A DNA stretch of 64,000 bases, taken from Gelatoporia subvermispora B (Eukaryota > Basidiomycota > Agaricomycetes > Polyporales > Gelatoporiaceae). The position numbers and the translations under genes were made by a program. The notes beneath the pieces were generated by a model that saw nothing but the letters and a program-made list of their open reading frames with translations, ran no database searches and was not told the DNA's origin. Each line of letters begins with the position of its first letter. The stretch's first letter is position 1. Below, piece after piece: positions 31,075 through 43,530 of this stretch. The stretch covers positions 356,371-420,370 of the forward strand of contig KB445813.1 in assembly GCA_000320605.2 (NCBI GenBank), read 5' to 3'.

Positions 31075-32589
31075 CTATGCCGCGCCCGCAGCTTTGCTCG
31101 CAACGAGGATAACACGCTGACGGATAGGGTCTACCTTGCCCGCCTGCTCGGCCTCGACGTCAACACGTGACAACCACCACTGCAGCTGCGAGCGCCAGAG
31201 ATTTGATGTTGCGTCGTCGGTGACGCTGTAAGGCAGTGTATGAGCCGGAGAAAACATTAAAGAATGAGGAACAACATACATTCCACGCTCGTCAAGCGCC
31301 TCCCGCAGCTCTGCGAGCGAGAGACGCGCACCATCGTCCTCCCGCTTCAGGAGTACGTCGTCTTCTGCAATCATCTTGAGGTGTCTCTTGAGCAGACGCA
31401 GCCGGATTGGAGGCGGGCCAAACGTAGACAGTTGTAAGATCCTGAACAAGGTATCAATGCACGGATTACACATGTGAAGCGTAGAACGCACCCGTTTATT
31501 GAGATAAGCGCGGCACTATCCAGCAATTCCTCCACAGGGACATCTGGCTGCGCAAGCACGCGCTGCCGCACATTCTCAAAGACGGACTTCATATTGAAGG
31601 CATAGGCAGCCTGCTTCGCCCGCTTCTTCGTATCAATGCGCTCCTTCTGCGACGGAAGTATACATGTTGATGGCAGCAAGAACGGCGCATACATCACCAC
31701 AAGCGGAATAATCTCCTCAATGACGATGATGATCATTGCAAATGGGATCAGCCTGTCACATAGAATGATCAAAATGAATGAGACAAACCGGAGATGAAGA
31801 CTCACTTGAGTGCATCCAGCTTATATGTCTGGATAAATCGCGCCTCCCACCGCGAGAGCGGCTGACCGCCCGCCTTAACCCGCGCCTGCATCTCCTGCAC
31901 CCGCTTGCGGTTCGTCCATATGAGCTTCAGTCCCCTGAAGTAGAATTTCTGGAAGATTGGTTCATTAGTGTCCTTGCAAGCTATGTCCGAATACGTACGA
32001 AAAGCTCCTTCGCTTGGTGGAAGAGCCTCCCGGCCCATGAGGCATCGGCAGGTGGCGGTGCGAGAATACCATGTTGCGAGGCGTCAGCAAGGTCTTGCTT
32101 GGTCACATCAATGACAGCCTTAGGTGATAATGGAGAGATTGTCGAAGGAGCGGGCTTGTCCTCGGACAAAGGTAATGAGTGGGAACCCGCAGACTGGGAT
32201 GTCGTGTCCTTCGCGGGTGAAGCGGTCTTGGGAGGTTTGACGGGGGCAGGTCTAAGTTCAATCTTCTGTTTTCGAGAGACTTGAGACAAAGGTATTGGAT
32301 GATCGTCCTTGCTCGACTTAGAAGTGGCATCCGGAGGTTGTGTGCTACTTGAAAGCAGACGCGCCGTGCCGTGCCGAAATGGTGCGCGGCTAGAGACATG
32401 CCAAGCCGAACATGTAGCTAACGTCCTATGTTGCAAGTTGTATTGCAAGAATAGTGTTTTCCGGTAGTGACCCGATACTAGCAGACTGAAAAACGAGAGA
32501 CGGCCGAGCTGTGAGTCGGAGCGTCGATGAATATTTTTTTGTATCAAATACCTTTCCGCGAAGCCATTTCTTCCCAGAGACGCGAGCAT
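31075..32589 (-). CDS. LETM1-domain mitochondrial inner-membrane protein
   Basis: Six exons, 32589-32552, 32485-31999, 31948-31806, 31752-31492, 31441-31280 and 31225-31075, give 413 aa with all phases consistent. The first ~65 residues are Arg/Ser/Leu-rich with no acidic residue apart from an early Glu, as in a mitochondrial presequence. A Lys/Pro/Ser-rich linker follows. The LETM1 core begins near residue 175: FYFRGLKLIWTNRKR, LSRWEARF, then the single membrane segment IPFAMIIIVIEEIIPLVVMY at ~224-245 and FLLPSTCILPSQ. Family members act in mitochondrial K+/H+ exchange and ribosome binding. At 413 aa and without a long C-terminal coiled coil or EF hand, it resembles the shorter LETM1-like branch rather than full LETM1/Mdm38. 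The start at 32589 gives the best presequence. Confidence 0.88.
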
Positions 32590-33050
32590 ACAAGCGTACG
32601 AGCGATTCTTAGAACCGGGAGATCTGTACTTGAGCTTGAAGATCGCCAACGAACGTAGAAAAGGTTGGACAAGCAAGAGGAGATGAGAAAAGGCTTATGG
32701 TCGTCGGAGATGCGGAAGCGCTCATAGGCAGCCAGCCACACGTGCCAAGTACGTATTAGCGCCTGGTCGCGATTTGCTCGACCGGTCCACGACCTCGAGC
32801 TCGATGCCATGCACAGCGGAGACCTCCGCATGCACACCGTTCTTTTCTCGACCCCGACCCAAATTTTCTTGACGTCGTGCTCTATGGATCGTCTAGACTA
32901 ACTCAGTGCCGTCAACTGTCAGGCGACTGGGCTGCTCGTGGGCCGTCCCCGGCGCCGATGCTGGCATGCGCAAGGAGCTCTTTTGCGATGACGACTGCAA
33001 TCACGCTGTATGGCGCGGAAGGCGTACAATGTACAGCAAGAAGTCATTGA

Positions 33051-33325
33051 GTGAGGTTTGAGGCACTTGCGATCGTTGCAACGGAGCATCTCAGCACTGA
33101 GACCAAGACTTGGCTTACACATCTTATGCTCGCCGCCAATGCTGCGGCCAGCGCTCATGCATGTGGTAGCATCCTTGCTGCCCAGTCTAATCAGAGTGGT
33201 GAGTTTGGAGACATCGTATTTTGGCTAGGAAAGGGCCAGTGTGGTGGCTAGTATGATCTAGGACACGCGGAACATGCCTTGAGGGTACTAGGATTCGCCG
33301 ATTGGTTGCCATTATCCAGGTATGA
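33051..33325 (+). pseudogene. truncated copy of the 14-kb uncharacterised gene
   Basis: 33099-33245 encodes HLMLAANAAASAHACGSILA and GEFGDIVFWLGKGQ, matching SANAAATSLACGSILAGQ and FGDVAFWLGEG of the 13757-14467 gene in the same order. After an in-frame TAG near 33249, the match goes on (DLGHAEHALRVLGF against GLENEVLKALGF). It ends at a conserved splice donor: CCAG followed by GTATGA near 33318-33326. Both the N-terminal and second-exon parts are missing. Retention of the intron border shows DNA duplication. Confidence 0.75.
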
Positions 33326-34113
33326 GCAACTCCAATGGGTGTACCTCTCCAAAGTCTGACCTCTCCAAAGTCTGACTGTTCACACGCTGCCAGGTTACCC
33401 CAATACATTTGCCAAAATCTGCGCATTTACCGATACCTATTCGAGTCGAGCAAGACGAGGAGGCGACAAAACACCTTGTTGGCATGCTGCCTGAGATACG
33501 CGAGACGTATGCATTTTCCGTAGAAAAGTTTGTCTGGGGCGGAGAACACATCGTCCACCGTCTTTTTTGACGTTTGTACGGGAATGGCCATCAATCTGAA
33601 TGGGCAGGATTACTCGGGATTTAAATTGTCTCACAGACGATGCCTGGAAATTCTGTCTATCAAGCGATTTTGCAATTATATTTCGCTACAATCCTTTGCT
33701 TGTTCTGTGGGTTCGAAGATTTGCTTCCGCATGTAGTCCAATTGAATGTGCGGAAGTGTGTTCTGGGGCCACTTCCATGCGGCGTTCAGCGTTGTTCTGT
33801 CATCGTCACCGGAGCAGATATATCCCCGGCGTGTTCTCTTCTGGTGTAGAGGATTCTCTGTAGTATGTGAGTCATGAACATATCGCAAACTTGACCTTCA
33901 GCACGGTGCTTCATGACAACAGCGATCCCGAAATGTACAGTGGACTAACTCTGACGTGCAGTGCTCTCGCAATTCTTTGAATACTCGAGCCCTCTGTGTA
34001 ATTTCGAGTGACATGATGCATTGACGTGGAACCACAAACAACCAGGCAGTTTCCGAAGTACACGAGGCCACAGATGACGTCAACCTGTCAGTCTAGCAAA
34101 CTACCGCAGAAAA
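33326..34113. other. no gene recognised; small tandem repeat
   Basis: CTCTCCAAAGTCTGAC occurs twice back to back at about 33343-33374. The rest has only short frames. Confidence 0.5.
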
Positions 34114-35392
34114 TCACACGGAGGCGACATTGTTCGTTCGTTCCCCTCTGAGAAGTCCCAACACGACCTCTATAGACCTCTTCGGTTCATTCCAATGAGG
34201 CTGTATTGTGGTGTGGTCAGTCAGGGCCTCGATTCGATACAGACGAAGAAACGTACGAAATGGTTTGCACCACGCAGTCTTATAGCGGTGAATGGCCTTG
34301 CGCTCTCGGCCTGCTTAGAGAGCTGGATCGCATACCACGCTCCCAGGACTGTGTCTCCGACGCTCATGTCGCACCAGACAAGACCGATCTTGAGCCGAGG
34401 CCAGACGGCGCTCTCCACCGCATGGCGTGCATTTAAGTCAAATACCGAGCGGTCCATAGAAAGGAAGGGCAGATGGGACCGCATGGCTCCCAACATGTCG
34501 ATGTTCTCATTGAACTGCTCGATGGTGTACGTCAGCACTGTTGGGCGCTGATGTGAAGGGGGATCCGTGATAGGGTGTTCCTTGAGACCCGACACTAGCT
34601 CGGAGAACGATAAGTCTTCGATTGAGTTGAGCGCAGCGGGGTCATGCGCATAGTAAGAGGAGACCCAAGGGGGGAAAGATTCCGCGATCTCTTCCGGGGC
34701 CAGCGCCGGGTCACGGATAAGACAGTAGAAGTCTTCGAGTGACGGAAGTGGGCATCCGACAGCGTATGTTGGTGGGTCTAAGGGATGATTAGAGACGTTC
34801 GAACTTTGACGGTGAAAATGGCATACCCCACAGGATGCAGATGCGTAGGTAGCTCGCTAGGAAGTCCCTATCGTCCGGCGCCAGCTTGTCCGCGTTGGCG
34901 ACCAACGATAAGACGAATGAGCTGCCAGATGACCACCCTAGAACAGCTATACCCCCGGATGCTTTACCGCCGACCTCGGAAATAGGTGGAAGATTCTCCT
35001 GTTGAATTAACCACACCAGGAAGGCGGCTATCTCCTGGCTGCGCTGTTGCATGAAATCTGCTTGACGCTTGGCGTCTTGCGAGAAGACGACACTGAGCTC
35101 ATCAGAAGTATACGTAGTAGAGCCTGGATAGTCGCGGAGGGTCACAAGGACAATTCTCATGCCGTGTTCGTTTGCACGCGCAAACATCGGCTTAAAATTC
35201 TCTGCAACGACAATATCTAGTATCAGAGACAGCAGATTGTGGGCAAGTAAGGGACCTCGCATCTGACGTACCGCTGTAGAACGCAGTTCCATGGATGACC
35301 ACGAGTGTAGTATAGTCCGTGGAATGGGCTGGGACACCTGTATCTTGGTAGAGAAAATGAGAACCTTTAGCGTCGATCGGTGCAAGGGGCAT
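34114..35392 (-). CDS. alpha/beta hydrolase (intact tandem copy)
   Basis: Exons 35392-35272, 35201-34827, 34777-34257 and 34200-34114, phases 1, 1, 0, give 367 aa. The order of elements is that of an alpha/beta hydrolase: LVVIHGTAF (oxyanion HG motif), then LRDYPGST, the nucleophile elbow GWSSG (Ser in GXSXG), an acid candidate in CDMSVGD, and a C-terminal GANHFPHW carrying the likely catalytic His. No signal peptide or membrane segment, so probably cytosolic. The substrate (ester, epoxide or other) cannot be inferred. A second, dead copy with the same exon layout lies 2-3 kb upstream on the same strand. Confidence 0.85.
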
Positions 35393-37239
35393 GTTGGGAT
35401 GTAGAGAATGGTCTGGGGGTGTATACGAGGTATTTATACCATCTATGTACGGTTAGAAAGGCGGAGCACCGAACCACTGGACATGTCCAACTTGCTACCT
35501 GTTCGAACTTAGCCCACATCATGGGGAGTATGCACCTGGCGACAATCAAGGGATACCCCTGGCATTGGGGTATTCTATACCGGAAATTGTCCGTTAACAC
35601 ATATGGATTGGAAAGGCAATATGTTCACTAAGCAGTTGGTATTTCCCAAGAGATCTCACCCGGAATGGGTTGAGGCGTAAGACGCCTTCGCTAGACTCGG
35701 ACACATTTCTGACCGCTATGGGCGCCCGGGTACGCTGCCGATACGCGTCCACGGACAGCGATGCATGGAGTAGGACACTGTGATCCCAAAAGTTAAGGCG
35801 CTGAGCACAAGAGCATGGACGAGGAAGCTCGCGAGTCGCAGCGAACTTCTCGCTTACTGAACAAGGCGGTATGATAAGATCAGATCGAACGCCCGGGCGG
35901 TGTGGGTCAGCCTAGCCGCTGTTTGGGGCGCCGCTCGATCGATTGCCACCAACGCCTTCCCACTAGTTCAAGTCTCCACCATTCTTTGACGAAGCTCCGA
36001 CACCATTTGCTTGCGCTCGTGCCTGCTCCGACATTGCGGCGACGCGATACACATTGGAAGTAGAGACACCATGGCGATCTGCTTACAGCCGTTTTCTAAT
36101 TGCTAGGCCGGGGCACTCACATACAGGCGGACTCCCAAATGAAGACCCCGAGAAACGCATTAAAAAGAGAGATCTTGCGATCTTGAGGACGTATGCTGCG
36201 CACAATTGCACGAAAAGTGCCAGGGCAAACTCTCTGTCATATCACACCTTTTCTGGGCGCTGAAAGCCCATGACTTCATCCAGATAGTGGACGCGGAGAT
36301 TCCAGAGGATACTGTGTCGCAGCCACATGCCACCATATTATCCGTGGTAGGTCAAGACTGGTACTCCAGATCAACCCGACTGCGCGATTTTGTGCAGCTT
36401 AGGCCCAGAGATACGAAAACAGCTGTAGCGTTCCAGCGTGTTATGCTTGGTACTTCGATCTTCGCTCTGCAGCTCTGACACCGATAATCGCGGGGATTAC
36501 TGGAGTCTGTCGGGGCCCCCGCGACATATCATATAGAGCTAAGATGTCAGGGTTCCTGAATATATTTCTCGGGGACGTACAATGTTAGTTTGATCAAGTA
36601 GGAAACCTGCCGGTCTTCAGTCCACGCCCATATACCGCCGTGTCGAGCGAGACTACCTTCTGTTCCGATTCGATGAACTACAAATACTCCCACTTTTGCA
36701 ATCCAATTTGTGTCGGCACTAGGCCGACAAAGAACAGAACATGCGGTGTTTTGAACATCGATGTCACTGGCGTGACTGGTTCTCCATTGATATGAGCGTT
36801 CGTACCTTCAGGAACCGGGATCTCCGGATCATGGCGCCGCGCATGTGCATCGCGAGCAGAAACAGCGTTTGCTTCTCACTTGGTCTTGTATGAGCTTGCG
36901 CTACCGTCGTACATCTGGCAACACCTCCTGCTGTCATCGGCAAGACTTGGGCTACAGATTTACACGAATATAGCTCGTTTTCGCAGGAAAACCTTCAGTC
37001 GAACGCTCCGGAATGGCCTACTGGAGCACTTTGATCATCTCTCGCGCCGCTATTGCCAATGGCAGTTGTGTAATGTCATATCCTCGCGTGATCTATAGCC
37101 ATGTGCGCCACAAACACAGTCTCTGCTTACATGCAATTGTTTCGGGGTCTAATAACGCGAGTACAGATGAAACAGGAGATTCGGGACAAATACAGACTTT
37201 TTCAATTGAATCACGAGGTACATACTGACAGCGTGGTTT
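35393..37239. other. spacer between the hydrolase copies
   Basis: Open frames at 36054-36263 and 36206-36478 (plus) have a somewhat protein-like make-up (FIQIVDAEIPEDTVSQPHA), but I could not assign a start, intron or family. The rest is unremarkable. Confidence 0.35.
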
Positions 37240-38481
37240 CTACGCTAAGTCTGCAAGTGTTGCGAGACTTCTCTCCGGTTCATACCAGTGAGGCTGTCTT
37301 CCGTATGAGTCATTGCGAACGGCCAGAGGATCTGTACTCACGAAGTGATTCGCATTTCTCAGCCTATAGACCAAAAGATCTCTTCCATCATCTACCTCCT
37401 TGGCAAGACGACTCATATGCCATACATCCAGGATAGAATCACCGATTGACATGTCAAACCAAACGAGGACCGTCTTTAAGCGAGGCTAAACAAGCTTCTC
37501 GTGTAAAGCGCGGCGCGCGTTTGTGTAGAAGGTGCTGCGCTCCATGAAGAGGAAGGGGGCGTACGAGTGCGCCGTTCGCTGACGATCTAGATTTGTATCG
37601 TATTCTTCAGGGGAGAAGCTTTGCACGGACGGTCTGGGTTCGGCGAGAGCCTGGCTCGAAAGTCCGGAGGCCAGTTGGGAAAGTGAGAAGTCCTCAAACG
37701 ATTCGAGAACGCTCGTGTCGTGCTTGTAGTACGCTGAGACCCATAGAGGGATGCCCTCAACAATCTCCATGGGTGAATTTGCGGGATCTTGAAAGGGGCA
37801 ATAGAATTCCTCCAAGGTTGGCAGGGGGCATCCGACCGGGTATGAGCATGACTCTATGTACGGGTCAAATTTCGCACTCTTCGGAACGAGTTCCAATCAC
37901 ATACCTCACATGAAGCAGGAGCGGACGTAATTGCTGAGAAGAGTTTGGGACTCTTAGGATAACTTATCGACATTTGCGACAAGAGACAGAGCTGTAGCAG
38001 TTCCCGAGGACCACCCTACAAGCGCTTTACCCCCGGATATCTCCTGTGCAGCGTCCTCGGAGATCTTGGCTAGATCCTCCTTCCGGATGAGCCACTCGAT
38101 GAACGTCGCTATTTCTAATCCGCGTGCTTGCATGAAGTCGCTTTGACGCTGAGCATCGTGGCTAACGATCACGCCCAACTCTTCCTGGGAATATGGCGTG
38201 GAACCCGGATAGTCCCGTAGGTTAACGACAACCATCCGCACATTTTGCTTGGAGGCATGCGTCAGCATTGGCTTGGATATGTCTGGAAATCAAATCTGAT
38301 GCGGAAATGAGTCAGAGCTTGATGTCAATTACGTGTGGCGGATACTAAAGGTGTACTCGCTGCCGTGAAACATTGTTCCATGACATACCACGAGAGTCAG
38401 ATAGTCCTTCGAGTCCGCAGGTGCGCCCGAGTCCCGATAAAGCAGCTGAGTCCCTTTGTCATCTATGGGAGCGAGAGGTAT
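37240..38481 (-). pseudogene. alpha/beta hydrolase pseudogene (dead tandem copy)
   Basis: Collinear with the intact gene at 34114-35392: LVVCHGT, MVVVNLRDYPGST, the nucleophile elbow GWSSG, FDMSIGD, NANHF and PHWYEPERS are all present. Lesions: the start codon is ATA (38481-38479) where the intact gene has ATG before the shared PLAPID. TAA at 37954-37956 follows DKLS. TAG at 37486-37488 replaces the Trp before PRLK. The first intron donor is also altered (GAGTACAC for GGTACGTC). The C-terminal exon and its splice sites remain readable to the stop at 37240, so decay is fairly recent. Confidence 0.85.
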
Positions 38482-40650
38482 GTCTTGATATGTAGCGGAC
38501 AGCGATTCCAGGGGCTCCGCCTTTATATGTGCTTCGACACTACCATGATCTGTTATGGGCGATATATCATGACATATATAGATTTGTACACGTGTTCGAA
38601 TTACACGTGCATAGTGGTGACCCAGTAAAATATACGCACCATAGGAGTGCTACAGAATTTGTACGCATGTGGACAGACATAAAATACATGCTTGTTCTAG
38701 GCGTTGAAAAATCACGCTACCTGAGGGTGGGTGGAATAGACGCTACTCTTTACAATTATATGCGCCAGTATATACTGAACACCATTTTACACACTGTGGC
38801 TGGCAACCACAACCTTCTCACTTGCCAGACACTCGATGCTTCCGCGCCGTCAAATTTTTCTCTCTCGGTTTGGCTCTGTAATTTCTGAACAATGTATAAA
38901 ACAAAAAGTAGTGTTCAACGTGTAAATGGTGTGGCTAACGGTAGTGGATTTTTACGTCGCATTACACGAGCGTGTTTTTTCATACGCGGTATAAAATGCA
39001 AGGTTGTTATAGCAGCGTGTTTCTTTCTATATTGCTCACTCATGTGTCTATTTCAGGGGTCCTGGGGGGTTTGGGCGTATATTTTGGCACACTCGAGAGG
39101 TATGAGCAGCAAAATTAATTATGTCATGATATGTCTGCCATAATCTGTCAATGCAATTACACTTACCGAAAGTTTGTATGTCCAAATGAGGCATGACGCT
39201 TGCTATTTATGCCGTCAATTGGAATAATCCTCGAGGCAAGAGCAGACACGATTAGGTACCGATCTGTGCCCTCACATGTGCAAGGGTCATCCTGAATAGT
39301 TGGCTCTACGCCTCGATCGGAAAATCACTTGGCCATGACATGAGGAGCAGATTGTGGCACTCTGGCATCATATCGCTGGCCGCCAGCGATATCATGCCAG
39401 GGTGCACATGGCTTGCGTAGGTTCGTCAGCTTCGAGGCCCGTGAGAGTATCTCAGAGTACCGAAAGCGGTAGGTGGATTTTGCTGATGGCCCACTGGGAG
39501 GAAAGCGTGGTCAGATTCCCTCTGCAGACAGGCATTCAACGTCAGCATATCGGCAAAGCTCACAAATATATGTGGAGAGCGTACGGCTCACTTCTCCGTC
39601 TTCCTGACGATCCTTCTGGACGGGCTCAGAAAGGCCAGCGTAACCGTGTGCATTGATTGGACGGTTTCTAACGCTACTCTGAAACATGTTGAATAGCTAG
39701 CTGCATTGACATCAGTCACTCGATGCTTCATTCATTAATGCCGCGGATATCAAGTGCAGAAGAAGGAGCACACCACAGGTATGTGGCATAAGACTCCAAA
39801 AAGCTGTTAGAAAGGACAAGCCGTAGTCAGGCATGGAGTGGCGCACGTACCACATCGTCTAAACGCCACGATCCAGGCCCTATGCCTGCTACGAATCTCA
39901 GGTTCTCATACTTAGCTTCGGATTTGCCGTCGTTCTTGATTTCGGCATACTGACCAAGCGCTCCATGATGGATGAGGCGATGGGCCTTTCCGATGCATTG
40001 CCTTCGGCGCGATCCTCGTACCTGATGGGCATGTTTTCGGACAGAAGTTAAGAGTTCGGGCTCAATGCTGACCAAGTGCAAGAGTATGTCGTCAATGATG
40101 GCGAATAATTCCAGGAGGTTGCAGTCAATGTTTCTATGAGTTGGTTAGAAATAAGTCATCGTGTGAAGTTAGAAAGGACCAATTTGGTACCGGCGCTCTT
40201 GTATGCGGTACTAGACATCCTCCGCGGCTGAAAGACATTAAGGCCCGAGGCTCCATGTACAAGTGCAGCGGGAACGTCAAAACGCTGATAGTAAACACAG
40301 CTAGTATCTACATTTTCCGGCTACTAGGGATAAATATTTGAATCATGCTCGACCAGTATGTTCGTGACAAGCAACCGATAGGCCGCATGAAGATCTATTC
40401 CGACAGTGAGCGACCAGCAAAGCTAGGCTTGAGATGTCCACACAGCCACAAGAGAAACATGTAAATAGACTATATTAATCGATGCCGTCGATTCAGCTGC
40501 TCATGCGTGCGAACTGATGATCTTTTCCTTCTATGCGCCTACTAATGTGACAGCAGAGGATAATGATTGAATCCTGTATTGGACTAGTCCTGGAGTTCTG
40601 GCACTAATTATGCCCAGTGACTCAGTTCTATGACCATTACAGCTGAGCAC

Positions 40651-40700
40651 TCCCATTCGTCTTAACATTCTGGTGACGCAGTCTCATGAGTCGTGCCTTG
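40651..40700 (+). repeat. 50-bp direct repeat, copy 1
   Basis: 40651-40700 and 41001-41050 match at 48 of 50 positions by eye, with the core GGTGACGCAGTCTCATGAGT identical, exactly 350 bp apart. The sequence between is not repeated. Confidence 0.85.
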
Positions 40701-41000
40701 ACGGTCCGCGTGCAGCTCTCCATTCCGTCGCGATAGATCCGGTGGCACCAGACTACACCTATATAGCTACCGGAGTTGTACTATACGAAGATGCAAACTT
40801 TTGGCAAACGCTCGGGGAGTCGCAAACCTAAGATACCTGACTGAGGCCCTTTAGCCATTGGTTAGATGATGATCGAAACATTCCTTCCGTCACAAAATTG
40901 CTTGATACCTCAATAAAGGCAAGCAATTGATCTCTATGAGTCAATCATGATATACCATAAGGTTTTGCCAGCCCTACGAGCGCTGCTATCTTTTACCCTC

Positions 41001-41050
41001 TCCTATTCGTCTTAAAATTCTGGTGACGCAGTCTCATGAGTCGTGCCTTG
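41001..41050 (+). repeat. 50-bp direct repeat, copy 2
   Basis: Second copy of 40651-40700; the two differences are C/T at base 4 and C/A at base 16. The match stops sharply at GCCTTG. Confidence 0.85.
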
Positions 41051-41601
41051 GGTTATAACTTCGACCGCTCGTTCTTCTAGCCCACTGTGAGGTTGCCAAC
41101 GCTCTGATGTTAACCTAGGGAGCGTTCTGAAAGTCTTTGTTTGCATGTAACTATCGACTAATTATTTCATTTTCGGATTGACGGCAAATCAAGAGAACTC
41201 TCGCAGGAGCTTTTCTTTTTCGACAAATTAAGGGTGCGAGCATGTGTCGTACACGGTATGAGTCTTTTCTGACAGGAAAAGAAATCGCTCTTAGTTTGTG
41301 CTCACCCACACTGCCGGAACATGCGATGTGTCATTTTACGAAGACTTTTCCGTGTGATATGTTGAAGCTTGCAGCACCAAGCTGCTATGTTTGTCGAGGT
41401 ACATTGTAAAGCGCCGCCGATTTTCACTTGGCGCCGACGGGATACCGTCGGCACGCGGCAGCGTGCTCGAGGCAGCTCGATGCCCGTTATCGCGTGGGAC
41501 TGCGTGGGACTCTCGTATCTTCAGCGAGCACGACCGGACTCCGAGCAACATGTTGCCGATCTACCTCCTACTCTCACTTTCCCCGGAATTTGTATGTTTT
41601 G

Positions 41602-42965
41602 ATGATGGCTCGAGGCACTTCAGATGAGAAACAAGCGCTGCTACGGCCCAAGCCGTACAAGTCCGGGCACCAGAACAAGTTCACGCTCGTAATCCATGGC
41701 GGGGCAGGCACAATGGACCGCTCGCGGTCTACCCCCGAACTGCGCGCACAGTACAAAGCTGCTCTGAGTAGGGCGTTAGTCGCAGGGCATGCGGTTCTGA
41801 GTGCGGGTGGAGAGGCGATGGATGCAGTCGTGGCGGCTGTCTCGGTGATGGAAGGTATGTACAGTTCGCTTAATACAATGAGTATACTGTTAACAGGGGC
41901 ATGCTCAGATTGCCCATTGTTCAATGCCGGGAAAGGCGCTGTGTTCAACGTGGGTGGCAAGGTGAGCAACCTTCCGCATCCGCAGAGTTTGCATGCTCAG
42001 ATTTCCGGATCCTAGAATGAACTAGAAACCTCGATCATGCTCTCCACCCCGCCTGCCTCCCATCCAAACATTCCTTCTACTCGCCGGGGTGTCGGCATAA
42101 CCCTGCTCAGTCATGCACGCAACCCGTCCACGCTAGCCCGGGCACTCTACCTCTCACCCGAGGCCGCGCCACATACTATGTTCTCTGGTACCGCTGCGGA
42201 GGCACTGGGCGCGCCCTCCGGAGTGCAACTGGTGGACGAGAGCTACTTCTTCACTGAAGCACGCTGGCGCGAACATCGGCGCGGACTCGGTCTTCCGGAG
42301 GATCCTCTCCCATACCCTCCTTCTACCGACGACGAGACTGTCCCCTCCGAGCTCCTCGACCAACTGCCTACGGGTACTGTAGGCGCGGTAGCGTTGGATG
42401 TACGTGGATGCATTGCGTGCCTGACGTCCACCGGTGGGCGCACAAACAAGCTCGTGGGCCGTGTGGGTGACACACCCATTATGGGAGCTGGGTTCTGGGC
42501 GGAAGAATGGGCGCTCAAGGGCTGGGTACGGAGGGCCTGGAGGAAAGCCCGAGGGAAAGAGAAGAAGGCGGCGGTGGGAGTGAGTGGGACCGGCGATGGT
42601 GACGTGAGCGATTGCTAGATCTGTGCTTGTCGTGAACGAGTGTTGACAAACAGGCAGTACTTCATCAGGCTGGCAACTGCGTCAACGATCGGGAGGCGCA
42701 TGAGGTACCTGCACGAATCACTCACCCAGGCATCCAAACACTGTGTCGAGGAGCTTCGCCGTGACGGAGGCGTCGGCGGCGTCATCGCTTTGGACAATGA
42801 GGGAAACGGTCAGTGTTGTCATGACGCTTGACCACCGTCTTCGAAGACGTGCTCACATCTGCAATAGTCGCCATGCCTCTGAACTGCTCGGGGATGTACA
42901 GAGGTGTCATTCGTCAAGATGGCGTGCCCAAGACTGCCATCTTCGACGACGACAAACTTGATTAG
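41602..42965 (+). CDS. isoaspartyl peptidase/L-asparaginase (plant-type, Ntn hydrolase)
   Basis: Exons 41602-41854, 41909-41961, 42016-42603, 42658-42808 and 42868-42965, phases 1, 0, 0, 1, give 380 aa. Features in order: LVIHGGAGT, the opening of the family; [12 protein letters not shown]; a Pro/Ser linker; [12 protein letters not shown], whose Thr is the autocatalytic cleavage point and the new N-terminal nucleophile; [23 protein letters not shown], lining the substrate pocket; GTGDGDYFIR across a splice junction; and CSGMYRGVI near the end. It hydrolyses L-asparagine and isoaspartyl dipeptides after self-cleavage into alpha and beta subunits. All key residues are present. A ~50-residue charged stretch after FWAEEW is an insertion relative to a compact family member. 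Two adjacent ATGs (41602, 41605). Confidence 0.93.
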
Positions 42966-43530
42966 GCTTTGACCGCAGCACAAACCAAGACTGTCATGTC
43001 ACCAGCTACTAGGCTGGTCGAATCAGGAACCGAGCTTTTATGAGTATGTGAAATTTGCTGGTCGTATGAATGCACCCTCGCCCTAGACACTGGCAAGCTC
43101 GAGAACGCTGGGATTGTTATCCCAAGCGGAGCTCACGGGGTTGTATTTGCGATTATTAGGATCAGAGGCCGATGGCCTCATCAAAAGTCCTTGATTAGGC
43201 AATAAGTGGCCTCAAGTGGCCTTTTGCCATCATGCACCGGCTAGTGGTTCATGTTGAGCGGATGCAGTCGTTTGAATTCACGCCCTTCGCACATAAGCCT
43301 TGCAACTGACTTCCTTGTAACCTCCGCTGACGTTGGTGCTTCCTTCGAAGTAGCTTCAATAAGTATCAATAGATAGTACTATCTGGAACGGTTGTGCAAC
43401 ACTACGACGGTGGAGAATAGATAAGGGGTATAGGTAGAACAACAGCGCCCTGATCGCGAATTGAGTTCCTCCCTCTTGGAATATGGAATAGAATAGATCC
43501 GTATAATGTATCCAAACACGGCTCAGTGCC
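42966..43530. other. convergent intergenic region
   Basis: Separates the asparaginase stop (+) and the zinc-finger stop (-). The repeated GATGGCCTCA/GTGGCCTCAAGTGGCC near 43168-43222 is minor. No gene. Confidence 0.5.

Larger units (their letters stand above)
38482..41601. other. AT-rich gene-free stretch
   Basis: About 3.1 kb with short frames only. It includes a pair of 50-bp direct repeats (listed separately). Frames at 39354-39656 (+) and 39827-40081 (-) share a faint RQxIGKAH motif, but nothing convincing. Confidence 0.5.

Noticed and set aside
36054..36478. Two overlapping frames as a gene between the hydrolases
   Set aside because: They differ in frame, have no acceptable splice pair and match no family I know.
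39354..40081. Possible inverted pair of frames sharing RQxIGKAH
   Set aside because: The resemblance covers about eight residues only and the DNA does not align as an inverted repeat.
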